Positions 1 to 13,244 of a stretch of 64,000 bases of DNA are shown piece by piece. Source of the stretch: Triglochin maritima (taxonomy: Eukaryota > Streptophyta > Magnoliopsida > Alismatales > Juncaginaceae); contig OY821777.1 in NCBI GenBank assembly GCA_963682175.1, positions 16,016,001-16,080,000 of the forward strand. The letters are read 5' to 3'. Both the position numbers and the translations under genes were made by a program. How positions within the stretch are numbered: the stretch's first letter is position 1; each line of letters opens with the position of its first letter. The notes beneath the pieces were generated by a model. The model was not told the origin of the DNA. It worked only from the letters and a program-made list of their open reading frames with translations, and did not search any database.

Positions 1-44
1 TCAGGAATGTCTTGATACAAGGACTTCAAAGGGACGAAGCTTAC

Positions 45-3000
45 CTTGTCTTGCACTAAAGCTTTACAACCAACAGTTGCATTCTTCAAAGTGATGTTTC
101 TTAGGGTTGCGCCCCCTGGCGCAAAACTATTTCCTCGTCCTTCTAAGGGAGAAATATTTCCCACATCAAGTCTATGATCAGAATGTTGCAAAGCTGGGCT
201 TGCTAAAGCTGGTGATTTGGGAGTATCACATGCAAGGTTAGCATCAGGCATTAGAGTACCACCTGCCTTACCCAACCTATGATAATGACAACAAATGAAT
301 ATGAATGTTTCATATGTAAAGAGTAAATGAGAGAAATTAATTTTGCTCAATTTATGGTTTCTTCACTTTTTAAAACAAAGCATGAGGGTGTTTAACCATT
401 GTGGATGTTCTGAATATCCTGTTTTACTCTGCAGAAACTCAAAAATCTTAGACCAATTTTAGAACAACTCTCCATTGAAATATGTGAAAAGGCTCATAGT
501 GCAACAGGAGCTTCCACTTTACAAATTAGAACACATCATTTGCAAAAGAATAGCCCAAGAACTGAGAAGTGAACTATTGAAGTCCTCGAAGGACATAACT
601 ACGGACCAAAATGAATTTATCATAACATTTATTTATCATATTAGTTTACCTTAACAATTGTGACATCCTGACATAATAGACGGAACTAATGTTGTTGTAG
701 ACGTTCTATGAATGCGGAGGATGATCAACAAACAATAATGTACTTGTACGAAATTTGAGAGAGAGAGAGAGACTAAATGGTTGCCGCCATTCTCCCTGTT
801 ATTACCAGGAGGCCATAACAAACCACATTAATAGCTGCAACAACCCCCCTCCACCCCACCCCAGTCCACATTGATGCAGCACAAGCATACCTTTTTTTAG
901 TAGTTTCCTCTGCTTGCTCATGTGATTGCGAACCCACAATGGGAGTAGCACATCCTGTCGAAGATTCAGTTGGCCCAGTCTCTTGATGTACAATGAATGT
1001 TCCAAATTCACCTGTTGTAAAGAATTCCATTCTAAAAGCAGCAGGGTAAAAGTAAACTTATATAACATAGGCTTAATAGACAAACTGGTATGCAACTAGA
1101 TGTCTACAGTTATTGATGGAAGGTAAGCAGCTTATTGAATTTCGTGCCTGATATAAACATAATAACAAATCAATGTATAGTGAATTTTACATTAAGTATG
1201 ATTAAAGGTTAGTTAGAAATTAAATAAGACAGAAAATGCAGAGGTATGAAGGGCATTGGGCCCCTCTTTGCTAAAAGACCACAATCATAACCAAAATGTA
1301 CAAAATGAGAGTGCTGATCTAGTAGCCGTGGGCTAGCCGTTGCAGTGTTAAAATCAAGCTTACATAAACTCCTTGTCCAAAATATCCATTTCTGCCAATT
1401 TTGTCCTACCGGGGCAGAGCTAGTAACTTAATTATTGAGACGAGTTATTTTCAGAAATCCAGTCAATAGAGATTCTACGAGTTTGGTGTCCAACTCAAGT
1501 TCCATTAATCAGATAAGTAATTGTTCAAGAAATGAGTACGGTAATAGAGGAGACTACATGGTCATGGAATTTTGTTATTTCTGCATTTGTAGGTAGTAAT
1601 AGCAGAACAAAAGATTACCAGACCAGCATAAGAATTCAACAGTTTGGTGGAAGTCTTGGTCATATAGCGACATCCAAGAATACATGTATACAAACTAAAT
1701 TGTTTGATAATGATATACATGTTGAAACACCATCCATGAAGTGCAATAAAATTGATGATTCCACATGAGGGTGATGGCATGGTGGGACCTCGTGGTTTTG
1801 AAAGTAACCAATATTTACCAAAATGCAGTCACGAGGTATAGTGGTGTACACCTGTCCAAATCAAGGCCAGACCGGAGTTGAATTTTCTAAATCTGGCCAA
1901 ATCCAGTCTGGATTGGATGTTCCAGCTCCAGGTCTGGACCGGTTCAATTCTTTAGTTATTTGGTTTTTATGCTTATCATTATTTACGGTTAATTTAATGT
2001 AAAAATTCTTTAGTTTAAGGTTAATTCATAGCTAGTTACGCATTGTTTGCTGGTAGTTTAGCGTTAATTTAGTGTTAAAAATAATAATAGCACATTAAAT
2101 TAATGATTGTTACGCATTGGATTTCTTATAATTTGGATATGCTATTTTGGGACCTATTAAAAAGAAATCTGTGGTGTTAAGTGTTTCATCTACTGCATCG
2201 CATGAAAAAGAAGCATTTATCAATCATCTTATACAAGTATATTGCGATATTATATCATCCACACGAAGGAGCTTGTGACCAAATAGAGCACTAATTTCAC
2301 AAAATCAATATGATGTGTTGTACTTGTGTTGACGGTAAATAAATTTGGTAGGGTATTGGTATAAGTACCAATCAACAAACTTCTGGTCAATAACAAGAAT
2401 CCAAGAATATCCCAAAAATGACAAACTAAATCTTTGGAGGTTGTCCGATAATAAAAAACAAATCTTTGGAGGTTATAAGATAGTAAATATGAAAAATACA
2501 AATAGTAAATTTAAAAGTAAATAATCCAAGAATATCCCAAAATGACAAACTAAATCTTTGGAGGTTGTAAGATAGTAACGATGAAAAAAAAAGTTTTCGA
2601 AAAACAAATCTAAAATTAAACAATAATTTATCAATAACATCCACAACCTACATATGGTTTGGGATTAAAGGGTGTTTTTTATCGGTTATTAAAGGGTGTC
2701 GTTGTATCAAATAGCAATATACAAATATAAGACAGCAACAGCTACAAGAAAACAAATATTAGACTTATTTTGGCACAAAGAAATCTGTCAATGATAATCT
2801 AGAAATGACAACACATTTCATAAACACCATCGGTGACGAGTCACCATACCTTTACATATGCCTAGTTTGAGAGTATTTGATGATTCATTATTTTCTTGCC
2901 ACAAGATATAATAGTTGATTGTCAAATTTCAAAACCCCATCCCCTTTTGAATTGTGCCATCTCCCAGTGAGTCTAGGCTATGCTGATATCATTCCGTTCA

Positions 3001-6000
3001 TTCGTCTCCAAAATTTAGTAATTTGCAGTGTAAACGTAAAACTTGCTTTTATTGACGATTTTGTTGTAAATCCTAAAGTGATTCAAACACGGTATAAGTG
3101 GAGTCGTCAAATAATAATGGTTTACTCCAAAACAAGACCTGCAAAGCTAGTAGTCTCGCAAAAAAAAATTGAAGTCTACCAAGCAACTAGAATAACTGAA
3201 GTACATGAAAACCTCAAGAAGCCAAGGATTTTAACTTCGACATACCTCCAACAGGATCAACATCCTCATGCAGGCTTTCACCTGGAACTGAACTAAGTGG
3301 AATATTAAGAGGTTTAGATGGAACAGTATCTCCATAATCATCAGCTACACTTGTCCCAGCCGCATTGCCCATTATCTGTTTAATGAATAAGTCCACATTT
3401 GCAAAGCTTTGGAATATAATAAAAGCAGACAAAACAGTTATCATACCACGCTTCCATTCATATTGATCACTGCAGAATTATCTGCCTGCATAGCCATTGT
3501 GGTTCTTATTTGCCTGGCTTTTTTTATCTTTGGCAACATCTTTGAAGCATCTAAGTTACATTTCTCAATAAATTTGTGCTGAAAAGAGAATATTAAGTTT
3601 TAGTCAGTGTAAATGGAATATAGTTTCACCAGAAAATTGAGATCAACTTTTGGTTAAAATTTCTACATTACCATGCCATCATAAACATTCTTACATTTAC
3701 TAGTATACCTTAAGCAACTCTGTTGCAGTAGGTCGTAAGCGAGGCTCTTTCGTAAGACACTTTGCAATAAAATCATGGAAAACTAAAGACCTGGTAAACA
3801 AGAGGTTAGAGAAACAGTAATACATTCTAGACATCATTTATATCTATAACCTGACATGGTCTTTTTGTGGCTATTTTAGTCATACTTCGTTATGCAGTTG
3901 GAAACTCCATCTGAAGATAGATAGTGCAAGTAAAATCTTAATCCAATGAAAGTGATTAACAAGAAAAGGAGAGAGTCACTTCCATTTGGGAAATTCTCCA
4001 AAAAAACACCAATGCAACGAGGAAATTGACAAGTCTGAAACTATGACATACACCTAGTTAAGAACTTTTTATATCAAAAATGATTTTACAATGAGAAGAA
4101 AATTCGAGGAACAAGGACGCAACTTATATTGTACGCTACTACTAAAACGAGAAAGTCACAGCATACTACATGATGTGAAAATAGATGAAGAACCTTGAAT
4201 ACAATGCTCAAGTCAAAATATGCATAAGATAATTGACTTTGTACAGGGTTGTAGGGAATAGAAATTACCATTTCTCCTTATCTTCAAGCATGGGGGCAGG
4301 CTCACTAGATATCATGAAAAGTACCTACCATACGAAATGAGAAAGGATTAGAAGACTATAAGATTGGAAATGTGGAAGTGTGCAAAGTGCAAACATATAT
4401 TGCATGTAAAATCTGTATAAACCCAAATAATTAATATAATCAAAGAAACCACAAAAACATGGAAATTTTTCTTTGATATCTGAAAAAGGAGGTCCATTAA
4501 AAAATAACAAATATCACAAGAGAGAAAGATTAACTTAATAATCAAGACGTGATGAAATGCAACCAAAACTCAACCACAAGACTTTTTTTCATAATTAAAA
4601 TGATACAAAATGGCTTAATGTTTAACATTGGCAAAGCTCAAGTACTTACTCTCATGGGATGAACAGTGGATCTTGGAGGGAATCCCTGCAAAAAGAATCA
4701 GAAGAAACAAAAAAGTGAGAAAGCAGGTACACTGTTATACATGATAAAAAAAATCATTGGCAATAAATTATATATAAGTTACTCCAATTATAACAGATGC
4801 CAACAAGGAAAGAGTAGGAAAAATTGCAAGAACTAATTTACACTGTACATCAACACACCTCTGCCATCTCAATTGCAGAAACTCCAAGAGCCCAAACATC
4901 AACCTGAGAAAAACTCATAATATATCCATTGCTACAAATGAAATCATGGAATTAAATGAGAAAGAAAGAGGTAAAGGACAAAGTTCCCCCAATATCATTA
5001 GCACATATACTAATGGTGTGTGCTATAACCTAGGCATTAGCAACCATTTGCTAACCGACAAGCAAGCAGTAATCAACAAGTCAAATGGCTAACTTTCAAA
5101 GATAACGTATAAAATATACATAAATATCAAAAACAAATATCATCAATAAGATACATCTTTATAGGTATGCTCTCATTGCACTGGAGCATCAAATGAGAGA
5201 ATAAAATACTCAAATATGTTGAGAGGCTATAAGTAATTTGATGATGCTCTTCTTAAAGTGTGTTTGTTTCATATTCTGAAGTGTATGATTCCATTAAAAC
5301 AGTGGATTAAGTTGAACCAAACATGAGTGAATCATACCAACAAATCCTGCAATAGCAATAGCAATAGCAATTTGCAATTCCTGCACACTTGACACTTCCT
5401 TCTTGCTGGTCACAATTTCATGGCCTTGAGAAATCTACTTGTATGTGGATTCTTGAAAAATATTATTTTCTAGTGAGACGTCTCAAGTGTCCTGTTTCTT
5501 AAGTATTATTTTAATTTTCAAGGGGTAGAAATGTACTTATGGGTTCGAAGACCAATACGAGGGGAGCAGTAAGAGTTTGCAACAAAATAAGGTGTTAATG
5601 ATAGGAGAAATCTATCAACATTTTGGATAATGCATGAAGGTTGTTATATAAGATTTTACTCGAACCGAAATTGGAGGAAATTTATTTTGAGGAAGTTTTA
5701 TCATAAATTGGAGTAAGTTCAACCAAAACAAACCTGCCCTTGGATCAACTAGTACGGTTTCAAACCATAGGTGGCTAGTTCAACCTTGCATATAAGACAC
5801 AATACTCAATGTTTCTCTTATCACTCTTTTAAAAGTAACTACCTTTTACACATGGGGATGTGTCACGTATTGAAAGAAGCAAGGTTTGAAAAACCGTACC
5901 GGACATCGAACCGGTTAAGGCACCAGGTCACTGGTACCAGTGGGTCGAACCAGTCGAACATATGATGTCATGTACAAAAAACTTTAATTTAGACAAATAT

Positions 6001-9000
6001 ATACATAAGTATGCAACAGCAATTCAATGTTTACTAACATTTTAGCCCACCAAGTCATAGAAAGTCTACCACAACACCCACTTAGAAGCCCAAAACCACC
6101 ATAAGGCCCACAACCACACTGCTAAAACATATGGTTTGGACTTGGGAAAAAGTGGTGGTTGTCCATCTTCTTCCTTGCTTTTCTCACAGCACCCATGACC
6201 CATCAACTCCCTTCTCTCTCTTCTCTTCTCAACAGCGAGGAAAAAGTACCAGTCCCTACAATAACTACCAAGATGCAATGCAGTCTCACATTGTTAAGGC
6301 ATAGACTCGCACTCCACGGCCATTCTTCAGCTAAGCATTGTAACTAATGGTTTGCCATGATCCCTTTGAGAAATAGACGAAGTTACGTCAATCGATGATT
6401 TTCCTTGATTTACTTAGAAACAAACATTGGATGTTATCATGTCAGAAAAGAGAGAGTTTTAGAAACCATGGTCTCTCATGTAGTTTCATTTCCATGATTA
6501 TATGGTATACCACAACGTTTGCCTTGCGATGACCCTTCATTTGCATTATATACTTTGTTGGGTTTTTTTCTAGTTTCTACAAGTGTTAGGCTTAGGTTCA
6601 TATCTAATTCTATTCCATCTATTGTCGTGCCAACAAACAACTCGCATGGAGTCAGTGAGAAAGTGAAAGATCAAAAAAATATCTTCACAATATTTTCAAT
6701 AACTCTAGGAATTTCGTTCACAATAAATGTGTATTTGGCAATTCACACCATTCTTCAAAAAAAGGTAGATTCTTAATTTTCTTCTTACTTTTTAGTATGA
6801 ACTGGTAAGTCAGTTAAATCTCCTGTTGTTAGCAAAACTAATATTACAGAATGGGGCTGAAACAAGATAGTACCTTCCCATCATAACGACTTTCTTGAAT
6901 AACTTCTGGCGCCATCCAATGTGGTGTACCAATGAACTGAAATGTAGCAAAGGGCATAATGGTGTTACATCAAGTTGCTTAATATTATTAAAAGCTCTGT
7001 TGCAGAAACAATCCTTACCAGCCAAATAAATAAATAAATAAATAAATCAACATGTGATGTGAAGATGCATAAGGACTATAACTCTAAAGTAAGAAAGGTT
7101 CATAGCTAGAGTCGCATGTCTCACTAAATTATGTCAGACAACAGTAATTATAGTGAACTTTTGAGAAAGAAAGGAAGAATGTAAGTTTACAACTTTCACT
7201 CAGTTCGCCACTTTATTATTTAATGTAGTACTAAACATCCAAAAACATTTTACATTCTTACAAGTAGGCAATATGAATCTATGGGATTATTAGGATCAGA
7301 ACAAAGTTCGAATTACATACTTTTTTGTAAGGCACGTCTATTCACCAAATAAGGATATTTTTCTCAAAACAGTGATACAGTAAATTGCTTATAGGTTAGT
7401 CAATTTCACTAATACCTACCAACTATATCATATAGTAACTCATAAAAGTTGTCTCAAAAGTCAAATCTCGGTATCTTTGATTTTCACCAAACAAAAAGTC
7501 TTCAGGTGAACAGCTGCAAGGACTGTGACCCAACAAAACTAGAATAAGTGAGTTGCTTCTAGCATACTTAACGGTTCCTTTTTGTCCTTTTCCACACTAC
7601 GGAAATACACCTCACATGAGCCTAGTTCACATAAGGCAGAAAGGAAGAATAGACAATTGAGGCAGTGGATGCTATGCTGCCAATGGGGTTGCAAGTCAGC
7701 AAGACCATGAGGCTGTGATATCTACTCTGTGACAACTGCAGAGCAGAGTAGAAGAGTGGCTCTTTGATATTTTGTTGGAAATTAACACCAAGAGGTTCTA
7801 TTTCAATATGAAACGTGATTAAGTAGGAAGGTTGCTTCAAAGTGTTCCACATAAGCCATGTATAACTTAATAGACCTTCTACACAAACTTTTCCAGTAGG
7901 AAGTACTAGAATAACATACAGCAAAGGCATAGAAATTGCATCAAGTATACCGTGTTGCGTTTTGACATGGTCCTGGTAAGCTGTGCAGCAACACCAAAAT
8001 CGCCTGCCCAAATGAGGACCAAACAGGTTAAGACTCACTAGTAGATGTGCACCCAACTAAGGGTGTTTCATAATATCTAAAAGAGTAAAAGTTAAGCTCA
8101 AAATTGACACCTAATTGAATAACATTTTGTGGGTTTAATCTTCCAAAATTATAGAACTGGGTGGTAGCACTGACCCAACTTTACCTCCCCTTGCTCAGTA
8201 AGCAAGATATTGCCTCCCTTAATATCTCTGTGAACCTTAAAAATTGAATGTAAATATGAAAGACCCTACATAAATAACAAAAAAAGACAATAATCAGAAA
8301 ACCTCTTTTCCTTTGAATATCAGAACTTGTAGTAATTTGCTACAATCAAGTCAGATAAAACAAGCAAACGGTGACATCAAATGAGGATACATTAGCAGTA
8401 AATAATTGCAATACAACATGTTAGAAATCTTAAAACTCACATCCAGTGAAGCATCATGGTATGAGAGTAGAATCTTCACACAACTTTGTGACTGAAGAAT
8501 ATTCCTATATTATGGTGAATTGAAATGAAGGAATAAACTGTGATGCAATAAATTTTTCACCACATGACTCAATACATAAGCCTTCATGGATGGAGATTCA
8601 ATAAATGATACTACTTTATGTTTCATATTTATTTTTTTAAATTAGATAAAAATAGCCTTAGGTATCCTAGGAGTATCCAGAAGTATCTAAAATTTCTCAA
8701 AAGTATCAAAATTTAAAATTGTATTTGTTTTATTAGGCAATCCAAATAATACCAGATACATGTCAGTAAGTATCACAGGTATAGATATCCAATACAAGTA
8801 TGATTTGGATTCGTCAAAGGTCTAGAAGTATTTGGGCTTCCTAATCCTAGGTATAAAAAAAAGTGACCAACAAAAGATGGAAATCACTATTCGGCTTCCA
8901 CACTTTGGTATTGAAAAACTAAGACCATGTGGTCCAGTTCAAATAATAGTCAAGAATAGTAGTTAGTACCATCATTTTATAGCACCTACATCGCATGACA

Positions 9001-11946
9001 AGTGAATATGTGATGTCCCCGTTGATGGTATCCCATTCCCCAAAAGAAAATGCAAGTATGGCAACTGGAAAAAAAAGTGGATTACCTTTAAAGCTTCCCG
9101 ACAGATGTATGCAATCTGAGGTTCTTCTAAGGTCTCCTCTGTCACATTCATAAGATCGGCAACACTTCCACCGCCACAGTACTCCATTACTATCTGTGAA
9201 TTGATAAATGTGCGTTTATAACCATGACAACTTGCAAAAATAATGCAATACGACTACTAACTTTGTGAGTTTTCTATATAAAGTTTCAGATACTTCTCTA
9301 CTATCCTAATCCATTGTGTCAAAACCAGCATTTTTGTTTTGATTTACATATTCCTCCTTTATTTATATAATAATCTCTTACTATCCTTTGGTATTACTTT
9401 ACTTAGTTAAAATGATATTTTGAGACTACAACACAATTATATGCTAGACATAGAAAATTAACTGATACAAACACCAAAGGCAGATCATACCCACAAATAT
9501 TCTTCCCCTTGGTAGCTCCCAAAATAACGCACAACATTAGGATGACTACACTGCTGCAGCATTTCAATTTCACCACGAATTTCTTCATATCCTTCCTCCT
9601 AAACAAATTAAATCACATTACAACTCAAATAATTGCCACCACGAAGGTGCATCGAGAATGAAGCAAATAACTTGTTTAAATCACAAAGCATTTCCCCATT
9701 CCGAAGAAATTTGCAACTCAAAGATGTATAATGCATGAACGAAAAAATTTACTAAAAACAATTGGAAATTGAATAACAACAATAGATAGATACGTTGTCA
9801 AGATTAAACTGATATCCTCGTACAACGAAAAAGAAAAAGAAAAAAAGACAAATAAACAACCGAATCAAAAACATCACGTGAAACTGTAAAAAGTATGGCC
9901 CTCTGCAAGAAAGAAGGTGCGGTAGACTCAAATTAGCTAACGTTTAGCAAAATATCATGGTATGCTACTAGCAACAGTGTAATCATGTTGAAGATTGATG
10001 CGGAATACTCCACTTTATTAGACAATTTAGACAGCAGCTGTACAATTCTTTTACTTAATTCTGGCTATTGTTATTTACATCTTGGGCCGGATCCGGTCCA
10101 GTTGATTGACGCAAGGACCGGACCAACATCGTATGTAAACCTTAATTCGGTATATCGGTCAGATCCAAAACCCGATAACCTTGCAACCCAAATGAAAGAA
10201 ATAAGGGGTCCCCTCCAAATCTTCACCAACCATTTGAAATTTTCCCCGATTCCGATTGGGATCAAACTATGGTATTTTCGTTCTGGATTAATCGTGATTT
10301 TCTACAAATCCAAGTTTTGAGTAGTCTTCTGAAACAGATTACACCATCAAAACAGGGGAATCTAGAATGCAAGAAAACAACGACTAGAACATGAGCACCT
10401 ATAAGAACCTTCTTCTTGATGTTTAAGAGAAACCCAAAAATAAATTTCTCTCTATCTATACCATTAGTCAACTACAAAAAATGACAATACGTACCCCCTC
10501 GGATAATGATATTACTTTGATAGCAACTAATTCTGAAGTTTTAATATCTCGAGCTTTATAAACTGCTCCATATGATCCTTTACCTGCGACAATACAACCT
10601 CATTCAATTCAACTAAATGAAATCAAGCAATGTGTAGGTTAGGACCCTTCACACAAAAAGACTCGAAAGCCTGAATATGTTACGGAAAAATGATTTTCGG
10701 TTAAATAAGAAGCATGGGAAAATGAAAATTATTGAATGAATCTATTAAGGTGAACCGGTATCGTTCCATTTCACATTGTTGCCATACCTTTCCACCGACA
10801 TGTGTTCTTGCTCAGAATTCATCTTTAGTGGCAAAATTTTGTCAATATACAACCAATCCTTTTCTGATAGTGTCAACCAGTAAATGAATGAATGATCAGT
10901 ATTGAGGTCATTTAACTACTACATAACCAACAAAATTGAATAGGTGAGTTTACCAACCAATATGCCCTTATTCTAGAGTCTAGATGTCACCTACCAATTT
11001 GCTCCTCTAGTATGAGATAAAGAAGGTGAGGAAAACCCAAAGAGTGGAAGTGATGGTTTTAAGTCTTTAACTTCCAGTTGCTCTATTGGACATAAGAGGG
11101 AAATCTAAATTCCTGAAAAAGCATCATCTGTGGATCAATCTCGTGACCGTTGAACTTCAAAAACTTCTACGGAGTGCATATTAGAAGTTTAGAACCACAA
11201 AGAACACATTGAGGTACATGTTATAGTAATGATTGAGATATGATTCATCCAACAACAACAAGACCAGATCTCAACTTATCTCAAACTTGGATTATCCCAA
11301 CACTCGTTCATCGACACACTACCCTCCCAACTCAAACAAGCAAGTTCACATCTTAGTGAAGATTAGTTCAACACTTACACCAGAGATCATGCTCCTAATG
11401 CAAATTCCGAATAGTCGTTTCAGGAATGTAACAAGACATACTCAAAAAACAGCAAAAAACGAAGTCCAAACCCAACTCACCGAGCTCATGGAGCAGCTCA
11501 TACTTAGTGGACGGATCCTCCCTGGCAACGCTATCCGGCACGGAGCTAACGGACATCTTCTTCCTGGGATGCGCGACCGCACCCGCACCGCCCTCCTCCC
11601 ACATGACAGATGACCCGAACCCTCCTCCTCCTTCCCCATCGTCCCTCCTGACGACGGTCCCAGAGTCAGAAGGCTCCTCCTCCCTGGGGCTGGAGACGGA
11701 GCGGACGAGGAAGGTGGAGTACGGATCGGGAGCGGGGAGGCGGAGGGGACGCTTGAGGGAGGGCTGACGGAGGACGACGGTGGAGGAGAGGTGAGGGTCC
11801 TCGTCGTCGGAGGAGGCGTCGGCGTCGGCGCCGAAGTCCTTCGGGACGCGCTGGAGGAGTGGGGGGAGTGAGGACGGGTCCTCATCCGACGACACCGAAC
11901 CGCCGGCGCCGTGGATTACGACCGTCGAGTATAGATCCGGATCCAT
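45..11946 (-). CDS. SIK1: Ste20/MST-type (Hippo-like) serine/threonine kinase, SIK1 ortholog; 3' end outside window
   Basis: Fifteen coding exons read on the minus strand: 11481-11946, 10495-10583, 9491-9598, 9086-9193, 8175-8265, 7951-8003, 6874-6936, 4859-4903, 4650-4685, 4269-4324, 3709-3790, 3447-3578, 3246-3375, 891-1011, 45-276. All introns are GT-AG and the phases join without a stop (1812 nt, 604 codons). The start is the ATG at 11946, opening MDPDLYST. Residues 1-148 are an acidic, disordered tail with repeated ST/GT-hydrophobic motifs. The kinase domain follows: GKGSYG (156-161), VAIK Lys178, HRD Asp271, DFG Asp289, activation-loop KRNT Thr305 (equivalent to MST1 Thr183) and GTPHWMAPE. 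After the kinase come a basic helix, EFGTFIVH near residue 488, and a last visible exon ending VQDK that matches the SIK1 C-terminal region. The family is a cytosolic Hippo-like kinase linked to MOB1 and to growth and cell-division control. About 140 further residues are expected beyond position 1. The N-terminal tail looks shorter than in Arabidopsis. Family assignment is very secure; exon edges are hand-called. Confidence 0.93.
1012..3245. other. SIK1 intron 13 (2.2 kb), no gene
   Basis: AT-rich intron between the exons at 3246-3375 and 891-1011; the reading phase is preserved across it. It contains a GA tract near 760-775 just beyond the next exon, a short stretch at 1855-1945 rich in CCAGTCTGG/GGTCTGGACCGG-like words, and a partial direct duplication at 2397-2573. 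No coding potential beyond random open frames was seen. Confidence 0.6.
2397..2573. repeat. Intronic direct duplication, ~50-bp copies 125 bp apart
   Basis: The segment at about 2397-2446 recurs at about 2523-2572. Both copies hold the phrase CAAGAATATCCCAAAAATGA (one A fewer in copy 2) followed by CAAACTAAATCTTTGGAGG. A third, shorter echo of AAATCTTTGGAGGTT lies at 2460-2474. This looks like a local slippage or unequal-exchange duplication in SIK1 intron 13. Confidence 0.7.
4904..6873. other. SIK1 intron 7 (2.0 kb), contains a decayed hAT-like MITE end
   Basis: Intron between the exons coding GTPHWMAPE (6874-6936) and VDVWALG (4859-4903). It is AT-rich with no gene. At 5880 it carries a fragment related to the hAT-like MITE found intact at 53643-54084. 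Short open frames at 6159-6347 and 6519-6776 have no recognisable domain. Confidence 0.6.
5880..5985 (+). repeat. Truncated hAT-like MITE fragment
   Basis: The segment starts CAAGGTTTGAAAAACCGTAC and continues with GGACATCGAACCGG, then an ATGATGTCAT palindrome. The order and wording match the left end of the MITE at 53643 (CAAGGTTTTCAGAACCGAAC, GGACGTCGAACCGG, ATGACGTCAT). No matching right terminus was found, so only the left part survives. Confidence 0.55.
8266..9085. other. SIK1 intron 4, no gene
   Basis: AT-rich intron of about 0.8 kb between the exons encoding the [11 protein letters not shown] hinge region and the HRD catalytic loop. I see no RNA gene, mobile element or coding segment in it. 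Confidence 0.6.
10584..11480. other. SIK1 intron 1, no gene
   Basis: Intron of 0.9 kb that splits the glycine-rich loop: exon 1 ends with the first base of the first loop glycine codon and exon 2 (10495-10583) supplies the rest. The donor is GTGAGT at 11475-11480. No feature beyond AT-rich sequence was recognised. Confidence 0.6.
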
Positions 11947-12110
11947 TTGCCGGAGTTTTTTTTTGGGGGGTGGGGTGTTAGCCGTTACGGGTTTTGACCC
12001 GTCGATCCAATACCTCAACTCGGTTATTGTTTCTCGGTCATGGAAGCATTTTGTATTTTTTAAATTGATTCGGTGGATCTTCTCCCGGTTGAAATTGGTT
12101 GCGTGCACAT
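11947..12110 (-). promoter_or_regulatory. 5' UTR/promoter-proximal region of SIK1, abutting an old LTR
   Basis: Only about 160 bp separate the SIK1 start codon from sequence that behaves as the outer part of an old gypsy LTR. A C-rich/A-rich run lies just upstream of the ATG at 11958-11974. I cannot see a convincing TATA box on the minus strand here. The proximal promoter is therefore either very short or partly inside the retroelement. Confidence 0.4.
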
Positions 12111-13238
12111 GTGTTTTTCGAAATCTAATCTCACTTCTCGTGGTTATGTATTATGTTGTTTATGTCTATTTTAGGAATGTTTCAATAGTCTCACACTGGG
12201 AAATTGTCCTTAGTTATCTTTTCCATTTCTATAAATAGAATTTATCTTCTTCCTTTATAAACTTCTCATTTGCTTGTGATCATTCTCTCCACTTACAGTA
12301 AGCCTTTGGAGCAAAACTCAAATGGATGTATACTACTTGTAATGTGTGTCATGAATAAAATATTTTTTTGTTAACTTCATGTTGTCTCCTTTAATGCTTG
12401 CATGTTTAACTTAGTTTTGTTTCCCTAATCATAGTATAATTAATTAGAATGTTTTTTTCTAATATAATTGTTAGTTTAATGTATAGCGAGTAGTTTCATC
12501 CCCTTTTAGGGGTGGAAATGATGTTTATACATGTATGAAGAATGGAAATGAATGCTATCTTAATATATGATTAATGTGATTGAGGGTGGAGATGATGTTT
12601 ATACATGTATGAAGAATAGAAATGAATGCTATCTTAATATATGATTAATGTGATTGAGGGTGGAGATGATGTTTATACATGTATGAATAATGGAAATGAA
12701 TGTTATCTTAATACATTATTAATGTGATTGTATGCTTGTTTGTTTAAATGAGAATACTTAACTTGATGAGTTTTGCCACAATTTTTAAATATTTCTCGTG
12801 CTTGTTTAGGTTCTTAATAACCAACTTCTTTATGCTCATGTTAATCCACTAAGTTAGTGATTGAATTGATATGTTTTGTCACAATCATTAGACATTATGC
12901 ATGAAAACATAACCTTTATTTGTGTCATATCGAATGCAATCTTCACCACCTCATTACATGTGTACACACACTTCACCCCTTAGTGGTTTCCTTACTGAAT
13001 TTCATAAAGCTTTGTTGGTTGCTTAGTTTAGTTTTAGTTAATCTTGAGTTATTATCTTTCTCATTCGTTTGTTACTACTTTAGTGTAGCCTAGTTTAATG
13101 TAATCAAAACCCTTCTCTCCTTTTTTTGGCACTTGATTTTTGAAGAACCAGAGTTGATACACCTCCTTGTGGACTCAACCCGTACTTGTCACCGCATCAT
13201 CGTGGTCGTGTACTTGCGGTTTAAGCTTAATTGAAACA
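12110..13238 (+). mobile_element. Old Athila-like gypsy 5' LTR
   Basis: The right end is defined by an LTR-type terminus ...GAAACA at 13238, followed five bases later by a degenerate tRNA-Asp primer site. The last 90 bp (CAACCCGTACTTGTCACCGC, then GTACTTGCGG) match the U5 end of the young element's LTR at 26103-26145. A TATA box (CTATAAATAG) lies near 12229 and an AATAAA signal near 12354. The left edge is not sharply visible, so 12110 is approximate. The LTR points away from SIK1. Confidence 0.65.
12510..12731 (+). repeat. Three tandem copies of a 74-bp repeat inside the old LTR
   Basis: Copies begin at about 12510, 12584 and 12658, each opening GGGTGGARATGATGTTTATA and ending TTAATGTGATTGA. 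The first two differ by only a few bases; the third is more diverged. They lie downstream of the AATAAA signal, in the U5 part of the LTR. Confidence 0.85.
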
Positions 13239-13244
13239 AGTTTT

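Noticed and set aside
6159..6776. Small plus-strand frames in SIK1 intron 7
   Set aside because: No conserved domain, no splice or promoter context; consistent with chance.
10080..10160. GGCCGGATCCGGTCC-rich patch as another hAT-like MITE
   Set aside because: No paired terminus or target duplication could be found.
11442..11885. Long open frames on both strands over SIK1 exon 1
   Set aside because: They are GC-rich shadows of the kinase N-terminal exon: Pro/Ser/Arg- or Glu/Arg-rich, with no domain.
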